Assembly (NCBI GenBank): GCA_007258455.2
Contig: VDFB02275659.1
Coordinates: forward strand, 62,001-126,000
Direction of reading: 5' to 3'
DNA length: 64,000 nt
DNA from: Sequoia sempervirens
Taxonomy: Eukaryota; Streptophyta; Pinopsida; Cupressales; Cupressaceae
Translations under genes and position numbers: made by a program
Part shown: positions 14,101-26,430 of the stretch, piece after piece
How the letters are laid out: each line of letters opens with the position of its first letter
Numbering within the stretch: the first letter of the stretch is position 1
Notes under the pieces: model-generated
What the model was told of the DNA's origin: nothing
What the model saw: only the letters and a program-made list of their open reading frames with translations
The model's database searches: none

Positions 14101-16586
14101 TGCATTTGCATGGGATTATCATAATATGAAGGGATTGGATCCTAAACTTTGTACACACATAATTTACATTAGAAATGATTGCACTCTAGTAAGACAACCA
14201 CAAAGAAGAATTAACCTTGCACTAAGAGAAATTGTGAAAGGAGAACTGTAGAAATTACTAGATGCAAGATTTATCTACCCCATTTCAGATAGTCAGTGGG
14301 TGTCTCCATTAGTTATTGTGCCCAATAAAGGAGGGAAATGGTGAGTTTGTGTTGAATATAGGGAACTTAATGCTGCCACCAAGAAGGATCACTTTCTTTT
14401 ACCCTTCATTGATCAAGTTTTGGACACACTTGCAGGAAAGCAATACTTCTCTTTTCTAGATGGATTTAGTGGCTACAATTAGATCCAAATTGCACTAGAG
14501 GACTAGGAGAAGAACACATTTATTTTTCCATGGGGTAATTATGCCTATTCGGTACTCCCATTTGGCTTGTGCAATGCACCTACAACTTTTCATAGGGAAA
14601 TCATTAGCATATTCTCAGACATTTCCCATGATTGCATGTAAATTTATATGAATGAATTTACCACTTATGGTGTTGATTTTAATCAAGCATTAGAAAATAT
14701 TAGGAGAGCCCTATAGAGATGTGAAGACCAAAACTTGTCCTTAAATAGTGAAAAGTGCTTCATGATGAAGCAAGAGGGTGTAGTTCTTGGCCACTATATC
14801 TCCCATAGGGGAATCCAAGTTGATCCTGCAAAGATTGAGGTAATAAAAAATCTGCCTACACCTACAAAATAGAAGGATGTTAGGAGTTTCTTGGGTCATG
14901 AAGGATATTATAGGCATTTCATCAAGGATTTCAACAAGGTAGCAACACCATTGTATACCCTTCTCACTAAAGATGTTGAATTTTAGAGGGTTGAAGCTTG
15001 TGACAAGGCATTTTCTGACTTGAAGGAAACTTTGACTCATGCTCCAGTACTCAAGGGGCCTAATTGGGAGCTTCCTTTCCACATCCATATTGATGCATCA
15101 AATTATGCCATAGGAGTGGTCTTAGGATAGAAAGAGGGAGCTATTGAAAATGCTATTTACTTTGTTAGCAAAAATTTATAAGGAGCTGAATTCAATTATA
15201 CAGTGACAAAGAAAGAGATGCTGGCAGTAATCTATGGACTGAATAACTTTAGACATTACATAATAGGCTACCAAATCTTTGTGCACATTGATCATGCAAC
15301 CATTCAATATCTCATGAATAAACCCTTGATCATAGGTAGATTGGTAAGATGGTTATTGTTGATGTAGGAGTTTGATATGACCATTGTGGATAAGCCAAGG
15401 AAAGCCAACGTTGTTGCAGATTTTCTTTCAAGGCTAACTACATCAGAAGACAATCAGCCCATAGATGACTCTTTTCTTGATGAGCATCTATTCTCTCTCA
15501 GTGTAAAAACACCCTAGTATGATAACATAGCCAATTACTTGGTCATAGGTAGAGTTCCTTCTCACTTCTCCCCAAAAGAGAAAAGGGCACTCATTGAAAA
15601 ATATTTTCCTTTCTCTTGAATTGTTGGATGTTTGTTTTATATTAGACCAGACCATGTCATGAGAAGATGTGTGAGAGAGGATGAGACATATGATATTCTA
15701 AATGCATGTCACAATGAACCATGTGGAGGACACTTTGCATCCAAAAGGACAACAATAAAGGTTTTGAACATAGGGTATTCTGGCCAACACTCCACAAGGA
15801 TGCAGGAAGGTATACTAGAAAATGTGATAAATGTCAAAGAATGGGTAGACCAACCAGATCCGATGAGATGCCACCATTCCCTCAATTAGTAATCACTGCC
15901 TTTAACAAGTGGGGATTGGATTTTGTGGGACCAATTGACCCTCCAACCAAATGGTAAGTCTTATATATTGGTATGCACTGATTATGTGACAAAATGGGTA
16001 GAAGTCAAGGCCATGAAGCATGCAAGAGATAACAAGGTTGCAAAATTTCTCTATGAGAAGATTTTCACAAGATATGGAGTCCCAAGAGAAATAGTGGCTG
16101 ATTAAGGAGCTCAGTTCACATCAACTCTTGTTGTAGCACTAGTGAATGAGTACAACACAAGGCACAATAAGTCTACTCCTTATCACCCCCAAGCTAATGG
16201 CCAAGTTGAGGTGACCAACAAAGAAATTGAAGCCATTCTGACTAAAACAGTAGCTATCCATAGAAAGGATTAGGAAATTTTTTTACCAAAAGCTGTTTGG
16301 GCTTATAGGACAACCTGGAAAACAACTACAGGCTTCACACCATTTGAGTTATTCTATGGAAAGACAACTATGATGCCCATTGAATTTGAATATAAGACTC
16401 TGCAGACTATAGTAGATTTGGGGATGGATATTTTTGAGGCACAAAGAGAAAGTATCATGCAACTAAATGCTTTGGATGAAATAAGAAGAGCAACCCTCCA
16501 ACATACAGTAGTGCAGAATCAAAGAATCAAATGGCATGATAAATTTATCAAGGATAAGAAATTCAAACTAGGAGATTGGGCCTCGC
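11179..16586 (+). pseudogene. Degenerate gag-pol of an Athila/Tat-like Ty3/gypsy element
   Basis: Domains are in the order gag, protease, RT, RNase H, integrase. The gag part (about 11,400-12,000) has the retrotransposon-gag pattern around ALRWF and WKDMKTKFLEKY. Protease has ALIDLGAAINVM near 13,255-13,290. RT (about 14,300-14,760) keeps VEYRELNAAT and LPFGLCNAPTTF, but its YxDD box reads YMNE near 14,655, so both catalytic aspartates are lost. RNase H (about 15,080-15,470) keeps DAS, KEMLAV and HIDHA. Integrase (about 15,650-16,580) keeps the HHCC residues across a frameshift and the DDE core (WGLDFVGP, then YHPQANGQVE). Many stops and frameshifts make it non-functional. The frame ends abruptly near 16,586, where unrelated pyrimidine-rich DNA begins. 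The tRNA-Asp primer site supports the lineage call. Confidence 0.85.
13800..13935 (+). repeat. Short tandem coding repeat between protease and RT
   Basis: Imperfect repeats of about 24 bases encode a run of LP-x-x-T-L/V-like octads (for example LPVATLPTATVLANTLPVAT). The stretch links the protease and RT regions of the gypsy frame. It looks like an expanded linker rather than a domain. Confidence 0.55.
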
Positions 16587-17300
16587 TCTATGTTTTTGCC
16601 TTGCTTTCCCCCTTTTCTATTTTCTTTTCTTTTCTTTGTGCCCTCTTCTTTTTGTTCTGTCGGAGGTAGAGTCAGAACTGAAACTGAACATTGGAACTTT
16701 TCCAAAGTTCTAGTTTCTACTTCTGTTTCAGTTTTGGTTATGGTTCCACACCTTTGTCCATTTATTTTCTTTTGGCCTTTCATTTGACTATGGGGTTGTT
16801 TTTCCCTTTGTTTCTTTTTTTCCTTTTCCCATTTTTTCCTTGTTTGTTGTTGGAGGTAGAATTAGAATTGAAACCAAACATTGAAAAACTTTTCCAAATT
16901 CTAGCTTATGTTTCTGTTCTGGTCACGGTCCCGATTTTGGTTCCGCTCGTTCTTCTTTTCTTGGCCTTTTTCATTATCGGTGATCAAGGGAGTTTTCTTT
17001 CCCTTTGATCTTCTTTCTATTTTTATTTCTTCCCTTTTACTTTGTGTGTTGTCGAGGGTAGATCCAGAACTGTAACCAAACCTAAACTTGGAAAAAGTTC
17101 CATGGTCTCTTTTTGTTCCGCTTTCATTCCCCTCGCTGTGTTTTGCCCGAGATTGGTTTTAGTTCCGATCCTGCTTTGCTTTCTTTTGTTTGGGGGTTCT
17201 TTGCTTTTACGGGGGCGGAATCAGAACATGTGATGGACTTGGAAATATTGGTTAGTCTCAGTTTCGGTTTCCATCCCAACTCTGACTCCACCTTTTCTTT
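16587..17300 (+). repeat. Diverged tandem repeats of about 190 bp
   Basis: Four diverged units start near 16,660, 16,850, 17,049 and 17,210. Each begins with GGAGGTAGA/GGGTAGA or GGGCGGAATCAGAAC, then AACTG..ACC.AACATTG, then TTTTCC, then a pyrimidine-rich tail ending in TTTCTTTTC-like sequence. They begin exactly where the gypsy integrase frame stops, so they belong to a later insertion or to DNA joined by a deletion. Confidence 0.5.
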
Positions 17301-17414
17301 TTGAAATGCTCGGGTTGCCAAGGAATTTTTGGTCTCCGTGAGTTTTTCTATCTTTCTCCACTTGGGAAGAGCTCTCACCAACAGTTGTTCATAGGGTTAG
17401 CATCAAGGGGAGTG

Positions 17415-17960
17415 GTTTACATTCTATATGATGTCCCGCCGACTGGTGGGAATCTCGTCGAGAGAGGTTATCATCGGTCAGAGGTCTTGCTAACTGAAGG
17501 TGGTCTCACCAAAAGGGTTTGAGCTTGGGGAGAATGAAATGAGTTTGGTGTGATGTCTCACCGACAGGATGAGGTCTCGCCGAAAGATGAAGGGCTCACT
17601 ATAATGTCCTGCCAAATGCAGATGTCCCACCGACGAAAGAGCACAATGGTATAACTCTTGGGGGATCGCTATGAGGTCTTTCCAACAAGCAATGGTCTTT
17701 CTGATAGCGATGGGTCTGCTATGGACTTTGGTAAGACATCTTGCCAAAAGCAGATGTCTTGCCGACGAAGGAATGCTGCGATATAACTCTTGGGAGCTCG
17801 CTATGACCTCTGGTCGATAGTGATAGTCTGGGCAAGAATCTTTGACATCGGTATGACTCTGGCCGCTCGCTATGAACTCTTGCCAAAAGTTGTATGCTAT
17901 GCCGACTATTGCTGTGAAGTCTAATCGCATCGGGGAGACATGACTAGTGTCTCACCGACA
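17415..17960 (+). repeat. Cluster of short GTCTCGCCGAC-like repeats
   Basis: At least nine imperfect copies of a 12-15 base phrase (consensus GATGTCTCGCCGAC) are spread through about 550 bases at irregular spacing. They are mixed with copies of ATAACTCTTGGG and CTCGCTATGA. The block is distinctly richer in GC than its surroundings. It may be the U3 of an LTR whose TATA box is at 18,575. Its family is not identified. Confidence 0.55.
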
Positions 17961-19234
17961 TGTGATTCCATTTGATTAGCCTTTGACCACTTGGAAAGCC
18001 TTAGTGGCATGTGTTCAACCAATTAGAGAAAGATGAGGGTGAACCATTGACTATTTGATTGTTGTGACCACCCCTGTGGAAGATCAACAGAATGCGAGCG
18101 GTATGGATCTGCTCTGTGATCGAAGGATGATGGATCGGTTCAATGTCCAATGGTGTCATCTATGAAGAGATCTAACAAGGGAGGTTAGATGCTACTTCTT
18201 GAAGATGGTCAACTTGCAGAAAGATCTTGAGCAGGAAAAAGTTAGAAAGGAAAAAAACTCAAGTCACAATGATAGTTGTCGTGTCTGCTGGTGAGGGGTA
18301 GATTGACATTTATGATTATTAGAACAACCACATTCAAGGTGGCTCTGATGGAAGTTCGAGGGTAGAAATGGAGGCCAAAGGTTAATGCGATTATTCCAAA
18401 AGATCCGGAGGCCATTCTTGGAGCGATCCTTCACCGGCATGGACAACGGGGATACACATTTAATGCAAAAGTAACTTGATTCAAAAGATCTAAGGGCAGA
18501 TCTTTCTAGAGGCTGATATTTTTTGGTAAACCCTAAAGGAGGGGTTGACACATTCTTTGGGGGGGTTTTTTTTGTTGTTGTATAAAAGTGGCTTTTTTGC
18601 CTCTTTGTAAGGGAGTTCTTCTTATGCTTTTCAGAAGTTTGTGACTTTTGCAGTCCTTTCTCAGATTAGCAAACTTTTGTAACTCATTTGGAGCATGATA
18701 TATAAAATTTACCTTGGTTACCATTGATGGTTCAATTTTCCTTCTGGTTCTTGAAAAATATTGTGCATTTTTAGGTGATTGATCAAGCTACTTCGTGAAA
18801 TATTTTTATTTCCTTATAGCTTTGTCTCATGTTAGCATGACTTTCTTTGCAAAATTAGTATCATGTAGGTTACAAATTGTGTTTATTGAATGGCACATGA
18901 ACTTATAATTTGTGAAATATTGATTTTCCTTCTTAAAAGTGTGCGCATGTCAAACCTGTTTGTGAAATACTTATGCATAATCTACAGAAACTTGTTGTGG
19001 AGTCCCATATCCATCATCAGTATTCAAGTGTAACCTGAGTGTCTCATTGCTCTTGTCAATTTGGTGTATCACCATAGGATTTAATTTTCATTTTCATGCA
19101 CTCCTTCTCCCTTTTCCTTACAAAGACTAGTAGTTAGGTGATAGCACAAAGGAATTTGACCTTCTTCGGAGGTTCTTTTCCATTTTTTAGGTGACCCACA
19201 ACCTGGAAAAGTTTCCATGTTTCTCTAAAGTATC
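17961..19234 (+). other. LTR-like non-coding sequence with a TATA box
   Basis: TATAAAAG at about 18,579-18,586 follows a G/T-rich stretch and precedes a spacer without an open frame, which resembles the promoter half of a plus-strand LTR. Neither a second LTR nor a clear primer binding site is visible. No coding region is supported. Confidence 0.3.
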
Positions 19235-19691
19235 AAGTTCTGCAACTTGATAAGGGTGCAATTTCAGTAGATAACACTACTTTTTTCAACTTGTCAACCA
19301 CTACCAAAATGGAATTGTGCTTATTCCTAGACATAGGGAGTCCTTGCATAAAATCATTTTAATGAATTACCACTTACTTTCTAGAACTTCAAGTGGATAC
19401 AAAAGACTTGCAAGATGATGATGCTCTACCTTCACTCCTTGGCATTCTAAGAAATTTGCTACAAATCTTGTTGCATCTCCTTTTATGCCCTTCCAAAAAT
19501 ATAATGGCTTCACATGAAGCATCATTTTGGTTACACCTAAATTTCCTGAATATGGTGCATTGTGCATTTCTTTCCATACTAAGTCTCTCAATTCTCTAGA
19601 ACTAGGTACATAAATTCTCCCTTTAAACCTTAACAATCCATTAGGTTCAAGGTGATATCCTTCATACCTTCAATCTCGTGGATTGTCCATG
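19235..19691 (-). pseudogene. Integrase part of a chromovirus-like gypsy element (downstream half)
   Basis: Reading leftwards from 19,691, the frame gives an integrase linker ending in NGLLRFKGRIYVP, then an HHCC zinc-binding region (HNAPYSGNLGVTK; the second His is replaced, then CQGVKVEHHH), then the start of the catalytic core with DFMQGLP and VVVDKLKK. The first core aspartate is present. The rest of the core and the chromodomain end are missing, and the frame breaks near 19,235. Its upstream half lies 38 kb away at 58,128-60,030. A CACTA element separates the two at the RNase H-integrase linker. Stops and at least one frameshift make it a pseudogene. Confidence 0.8.
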
Positions 19692-19694
19692 AGT
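19692..19694. repeat. Target site duplication (left), AGT
   Basis: AGT directly precedes the CACTA terminus at 19,695. The same three bases directly follow the TAGTG terminus at 58,125-58,127. A 3-bp duplication is the rule for CACTA elements. Confidence 0.8.
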
Positions 19695-19699
19695 CACTA

Positions 19700-20226
19700 C
19701 TGAATTTGACACCATTTTTTGATGGAATTTCATCGATGGTTCGACAAATCTTTGTTGTAATAGCAAAAAAATTTTCGTCGCATGTCCAATGATGAATTAA
19801 ACATAGAAAAAATGGTGTAGATTCGTTGGTCGTCAACATCATAAAATGGCTCCGATTTTCGTTGGAATATTGACAAAATGGGTGTCAGAAGAACACGAGA
19901 TTTTTATCGCCATTTCGACGAAATGGGTAAGTATTTATGATGAATCCATCATCGTAGCTAAGCAACTTTGTCAGACCTTTTATGTGGTTTGTCAGTTATT
20001 TACGTCGAAAGTGTGATGAAATAGAATAGAAGTTACAATGAATCATTCATCACAGCTAAACAACTTTGTTGGACCTTTTTTTGTGATTTGTCGATGGAAT
20101 TTGTCGTAATTACGATGAAATGCACAAGGAGTTATGAAAAAGCCTTCATCTCAGCTATAGAAAATTCATCAGACCTTTTATGTGATTCGTCAGATGTTGT
20201 CGAAATTGCGACAAAAGAATGCAATT
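19700..20226 (+). repeat. CACTA subterminal repeats, left end
   Basis: Three to four diverged units of about 97-100 bases (near 19,870, 19,927, 20,030 and 20,128) share GTCGAAA/ACGATGAAAT, an AGTTATGA-like block, CATC.CAGCTA and CAGACCTTTTATGTG. Repeated short motifs inside the termini are the usual binding sites of the second CACTA protein (TNPA in En/Spm). Binding here is inferred. Confidence 0.65.
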
Positions 20227-21322
20227 TTTTTTTTTAAATATTCGTTGAAATGTACCATTGGTGAGAGATCAATCAAGTCGCATCCCTTCATATTCAAATC
20301 TTGGGCAATTATTTTATTGGAGCTCTAAACTATTCAAATATTAAGGATTTAATTAGCTATAAGATGGAAAGTTGTTATTTAGACATAATCCATCATCTTT
20401 TACATATCTTTATTCACTTCTAGCACTTCAGATAAATTTGTGTAAATGAGACAGAAATGTTAATCTTTTATGACAAAGAAAATTCTTAAAAGGAGGGGGG
20501 AGAGAGCAAAGGGTAGGGGGCAAGAGAATGCTTGAATGTATAGCAAAGTATAACATTTTGGTCATTATAACAATGAAACGAATCTTAAGTTTGAAGCATT
20601 AATATCATTTACAACATTTATGATCAAGAATGAAAGTAGAGAAACTTTTGCATACCTGCATATGGTACAAAATTTCATGGTTAAGTCAAAGCCTCCCCTC
20701 AACAACAAGGTCCAAATATCCGTGTATCTATCTCAATCGAGCCTCTAAACCTGTTATGCATAAAAGTCAGATTTTAAAGTTATGTCACCGCTAAAAATAG
20801 AATGGAAACAATGTGGTATTCATACAAAGCCATACAAACAAACTAAACTCAGAACATTGGAATGGAAACAACTTAAATTATGATGCAGATCATGGATTCA
20901 GGGTGTAAAGAATCATTTTTCTGCCACCATAGTGAAAAGTTAGCTCTTTCTTTTATCTTTGCATATTGGTTTGATGCTTCAAATGATACATTTCTTGTAT
21001 TGAAAAGTGCATTACCTTATTGAGCTTCTCTTTGTTTCAAGAATAGTTTAATATTCTCTACTTAACAGGGCCAACCATGTGATGGTGGAAGCTCATTTGG
21101 CCCCTCCCCCCCCTAACATCACTCTCAATTCCCCATACACAATCATATAAAATTAATCATTCATTCATCCATTAATAACATATAACATTCATTCATTAAC
21201 ATATAACATTCATTAATTAACATATTCACATTCATTCATTAACATATAATATTCATTCTTTCAGTTTTTACATATTATCAAAAATATAGTTGTCATGATA
21301 TGATTACAATCACTTCTTTTTT
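20227..21322. other. Non-coding CACTA sequence downstream of the second gene
   Basis: AT-rich, with no supported reading frame. A short ATTCATTAACATATAA tandem repeat lies near 21,170-21,255. The stretch lies between the subterminal repeats and the last exon of the minus-strand gene, so it is 3' flank of that gene. Confidence 0.5.
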
Positions 21323-24300
21323 CATTTCTTTTTCAAATCTACATAAAGCTGAAGTGGAGTATCATTTTCTAAATCAATATTTGTCCCCCCTTTAGTTGTC
21401 CTGCCCTCTATTCGTGATCTTAATGTACACGTAGTCGTCTGCTCATGACGTGGACGCCGCCTCAAGGGGGGGTCTGCTGCAATAAGAAAGAAGTGTTAAA
21501 CTAATATGTTTTATTATTATTGTTACAAGTATTTCATTAATTAAAAGAACATTAGAGTGGTTCTCTTTACCTGATGGGTCCACATCATGTTCCTAAAATT
21601 TTGTTATAGACTCATGCTCAACATGCTGAACACCCTCTAAATCCTGATCTGCAGTTGAAACATGAAAGGTTACATTAATTAATATACCAATTGAAATTAA
21701 ATATGTTTAAGAGAACATGAGAGTGGTCCTCTTTACTTGATGGGGCCACATCATGTTCCTGATCTTCTCTAGCCTAATCATGCTCAACACGTTGATCATG
21801 CTCTACATGCTCTAAAGTTGAAACACGAAAGGTTACATTAATTAATAGACCAATTGCAATTAAATATGTTTAAAAGAACTTTAGAGTGGTCCTTTTTACC
21901 TGATGTTCCTGATCTTCTCTAGCCTGATCATGCTCAACATGTTGATCACACTCTACATGCTCTAAAGTACCGGGATGCACACCATGAACTTCATCTATAG
22001 GTTGTGCTCCACCCTCACCAGGATGCATTCCAATGTCATGTGTATTATTATCATTGCTTGAATGTTTAAAACAAATAGGCATGTAATTACTTTATGGTGG
22101 AAATTAGTATTGAATAGATTGCAGTCCATAGAAGCATAAATTTGCAAAAAATCCCAATTTACTTGCATGTTAGATGTAGTGGAAGGTTGTGTTTGCCCTG
22201 TCAAGAATCTTAGGCATTCAGCCACGACTCCATAGCGTTGTTGGAAGACAATCTTCAGGTCATGTTCTGTGGGAACTTTGTTGAATTCAAAGCCCTAAAT
22301 TTTTGCATAAGATCATGAATTTTGCTTCTATGGTGTGATAAAACCAAAATTGTTTTCAATTTATTATTTGGATACTATATTTCATTTATTGATACTTACA
22401 ATTCGTGCGGCTAATTTCATATAACCACCAGAGCTAAGTTTGTGCTACCTATGTTTTTATAGTCTTGCCTTTGTTGCCTTCCATGTGTCGGACAACCTAT
22501 GAAAATTTTGAAATAAGTTAGATTATGTAAAAATAAAGAGTACTTAATTAGTATATAATTATATTGTTGATAATATCACATACCTTCCTTGGCCCGGTGG
22601 TGTCTTTCCTTTTTTAAAAAAAATTTCAGCCTTCTCCTTTCCATCAGACACCAGGTCCTTCCACTCCCTCTCCAGAATCATGGGGGATGCTCATACTTTT
22701 TGTTCTTCTCTAAATGTGACCTATATTGGTCCCTCACATACTTTAGATAGGTACCAACTTTCTGAAGGATCTTGGTTCGGTTGAATATTTTATCACCGAA
22801 CAACACAACTAAACAATTAATGAGCTCATCTTTTAAATCTTGATTTTGGGCATTCCACTATGTACGTATGGTGGGCCTGAAGAGCTCCAATGTAATATCA
22901 CTTAGATGTTTATAAAAAACATCATTTCCTGTAAAATGATCATGGGATCAATAGTCTAAAAAGAGCAATCAATAAGTAAATTTCAATTGGATTATATATA
23001 ATAATAATTAAAATATTTTAAAGTACCTAGGACCCTCTCTATCTTTATGGGAACAAAATCCTCAGTCACCACAAGTGTGACCGATAATTTTCTCATACTA
23101 GTAATACAAAAAGATCCAAGAAATGCTGCTAAAACATCACTAGTACTAGTGACCTCTACATCTCGAGGTACATGTCTTGGCACATGTTCTAGAATGTGTT
23201 CGCTGCTAGAGGGTGCATTAACAAATGCTTGTATGGTATGTGTTGCCGACATTTTAGACGAAAATATAGGCACATATGATGGGGTCAGATGATGTGATGT
23301 ATGTGTAGAAAGATCATGATGGACACTTGTACCAACCCCTACTCCTCGGGCAACACTTGCAGTACCTTGATCATGGCCAGAAGCATCATGAGGAGGCAAA
23401 TAACCCTATAAAAACAACACATATTTTAGTTCATGACATAAAAGAGTACAAAATATAAAACCATGAATGGACTTATGTTATAATTAAAGACCTCATGACA
23501 ACTTACTTGCAAGTTTTGTAATCTCTCTTTCAATATTTTAACCCTCTCTTTTATCTCATATGTTTGAGGCACTATAAACATCAACTTAACCATTTCTTGA
23601 TTGCATTTTTTTTGGATCTTCTTTATCGTATTGTCAGGGTTTGTTGAATAAGAGATTTCATCATTACAAAATATTGACTGCAAATCACTATGGATGCTCT
23701 CCTCTACTACTGGTGCCTTTCCCCGATCAATCGACTGCAACAAGAATATTAAAAACATTATAGAAATTAACCCAAAAAACTTGTGAAAAAAACATAATAA
23801 TAAAAAATTTTGCTCGTATCTAATTTGTACAATTACAATGAGGTAAACTTGTCAGGTAGAAGTGCCTAAAGGTACATCGCGATCTGTGCTCTGGGCCAGA
23901 GCCTTCTCCATACTATCAATGTCCTGTTGTGACAAAAATTAAATATAAATTTTTTTTTACCAAAATGAAACCAATAGACTTACAAAAAAAAACATAAGAA
24001 TAAAATGGTATATTGGAGTCATTAATTGGAGGTTGGGTAAAATGTTACATAGTACGTACCACCCCCATAGTAACTGTGTTTGTAACTAAGGATTTAAATT
24101 GTAATCGATTAGCAACTCTTCCCCTGTAGCTATTGATTTTATTGCACATAATACACAGCCCTCGCGACGCTTCAAATATGCAATTGCTTGCTTATTTGTT
24201 GACCGGTCGTACTATTTATAAACCCTGAATATTCCTTGATGCTTTTGGCCTTCCACAATGTACATAGCCACTCTTTATTTTGATCCTTATCTTTTAGTCG

Positions 24301-24830
24301 ATATAATTTGTTGACAGTGCATACCTATGCATACTTCGTATATCGAACTTGCATCCAATCTTTGTAACTATAACAAGGTGTGACATACTCCATCAATTTA
24401 GTAACTTTTTCATAACAGACTTTATGCCATCCATGCAAAATAGGCCCAAACCATGTAATGATGATGGTGTTATCGATATATCCTCTTGTTGACACAAAAA
24501 TTAGTTTTTATTGGAGGAAGTTCCTTGGTACCCATTGTTTCCATAGATGTTTGTACCTCAAGGGCACCTCGACGCCACCTATGCTCTCATCATCATAAGA
24601 AAATGAACCCCTTCAGCAAGAAAAAATTCCATGCATTTACAAAATTTTCTTTTAATCTTTTGACCTCTAGTTGATCTCCCTCTTTAGACATACTACATGT
24701 CTCGCTTTCCTCTTCTCTTCCTGAATTTCCCTCGCTCGAGGAAGATAGATCTGACAAATACCTATTTGGTGGTACCTACACTCATAAGGATGTTGGATGA
24801 AGTTCTTTCATGGTGATGTGATCCCAAGGT
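21323..24830 (-). pseudogene. Second CACTA gene, En/Spm TNPA/Transposase_24-like, multi-exon
   Basis: Exon-like blocks read leftwards. About 24,830-24,680: Ser/Glu-rich. About 24,480-24,060: see the SET-like finding. About 23,940-23,880 and 23,758-23,505: KKIQKKCNQEM and a coil-like segment ERVKILKERLQNL. 23,407-23,030: His/Ser/Pro-rich. About 22,930-22,585: basic and helical, with DELINCLVVLFGDK, GTYLKYVRDQYRSHLEK and KYEHPPMI.EREWKDLV. About 22,500-22,400: WKATKARL. About 22,300-22,160: VVAECLRFLTGQTQ. About 22,080-21,570: acidic. About 21,480-21,326: DPPLRRRPR to the stop. The basic DNA-binding-like block and its place after TNP2 fit the second protein of plant CACTA elements (Ptta/En/Spm type). 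In-frame stops interrupt several blocks. The intron borders are my estimates from frame changes. Confidence 0.55.
21545..21965 (-). repeat. Tandem duplication of an exon-plus-intron segment
   Basis: Three copies of a unit of about 165 bases (near 21,545, 21,710 and 21,870) each hold an acidic coding stretch read on the minus strand (HVEHDQ.VEHDQAREDQEHD-like) and the same intronic block GTTACATTAATTAATA. Copies 2 and 3 are more alike than copy 1. Confidence 0.65.
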
Positions 24831-25672
24831 GACATTATGATTAATCTATCATTTCATCGCTATAATTTCACAGGTTATAAGGTAATCAAGTCTTGATAGA
24901 TTGCAAGCTATTGTTACTACCATCCAAATGTGTCCATCACAAATCAAATCTACTTAACGTTTTAACTCCCAAGCTTTGTAACAAGTGTTAAATGTGACTA
25001 TGGTCCACCAGTTACACAACCAAGGCCTCAAATGTATTCTCTAATTGTAATCAAAGAAATTTTTCTCTTCATTCAAGTAAATAAACTTGAAGGGAAACAC
25101 CACCAAGTGGTTTATTGGACACCTACATGACTAAAAATAGCAGAAAATTTACATTTAATTTCCATATGTCTAAGTGGTTAACAGGGAGGGATTGTGTACT
25201 AGGCTTGGTTAAGTCATCATAAGTTTACGCTTTGGCAATAAATTATTTTTAAGTCATATTAAATCTTCCTATGTCTAATTGCTAGGAGATTTTTGGTATG
25301 TTTTAAGGTAGGATGATTGATGAAAGAGCCCAAAGACAAGCCTTTCTCCATGGTATCTAGGTACACATAGCAACGGTCTTCTCTTATACAGTTGGACATG
25401 ATTTAAAGAACTTAGATAGGAATTATTCATTTAACCTAAGGTTTTCTCATAATGCCATCATTGGAAAAGGATGATCAAATTCTTCTATTATGAAGAATTG
25501 GTTTATGTGCCTCTAGTAATCACTATAAATGTTTGTAAGGATAAAATTACTAATTGCATCAGGTAGGAGAGAATCAACTTTGAGTTCTTCAAATATTATA
25601 TTCCTCTATTCATAATTTATAAGGGTTGTGTGTGGAGGAGGTTATCACTACCAAGAAGGGAGGAGACCTTTC
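24831..25672. other. Spacer between the CACTA second gene and unit A
   Basis: No coding region seen. It may contain the promoter of the minus-strand CACTA gene and the left border of the nested DNA, but I cannot place that border. Confidence 0.4.
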
Positions 25673-26139
25673 TGATGGAGCTTTCAAATTTTGCTTCTTG
25701 TTAGTCACTCATGCCTTCCCTTAGGTCGCTAGTCTTTCATGGTGTTGAAATTTTTGAAGGGCTCGGGTTTTAGCCTTATCTTCATCTTAGATCTTGTTTT
25801 TGTGATATGCCTTGGTCGGGTTCTTTTTTCGCTGTTACCTTTTTAAGGGGGGTTTTAAAACATCTTGTGCCCCATAATTTCATCTAGACGTTGGCCCCTT
25901 CGGTCTTTAAATTTTGTGGCTTCTATAAATTTTTATTTCCCCTAAGTCTAGGCTGAACCTGTGCTTTGTCGTTTTAAAACAACTTATGTTGATTGTTTGT
26001 CGTCCGCCTAGTGGTGTCCCCTTGCCTTTTTAATAAATGTTTTATTTTGCAGAGGTTTTGAATTAGCACTATCGTTGATCTATTTCCTATGGATCAATGG
26101 TTCCTGTCATCCTATGATCAGGAATTATTGGATCGCAAT

Positions 26140-26430
26140 ATCATGGGCGACTTCCATGTGTCTTATCCGATAAGGCCTAAGAAGTGAAGGAAGCATTATC
26201 CGGTTTTAAATATATTAAGGGGCGGATTACTAAAGTGATTGTGAGATGCACATGCTTTATTTCAACATGAATGTTATAATTTTGAGGGAAAAGTTGCTCG
26301 ACAGTTAGCATAAGGGATGACGACCACTTTGAAAGAGCAGGATCTATGATGAGAAAAGATCAACGGTTGCCCACCATCCCGCGATGGTAAATCAAGGGAT
26401 TGTGATATCACGGGTAACTGCCACGTGGAT
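26140..26430 (+). promoter_or_regulatory. ATCACGGG/CCACGTG modules upstream of gene A
   Basis: Two modules (about 26,138-26,168 and 26,402-26,430) hold GATATCACGGG- or ATATCATGGG-like sequence followed about 5 bases later by a CCACGTGG or CCATGTG core. The second contains a perfect G-box CACGTG at 26,422-26,427. Equivalent modules precede gene B and occur alone at 40,771-41,078. A promoter role is inferred. Confidence 0.45.
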
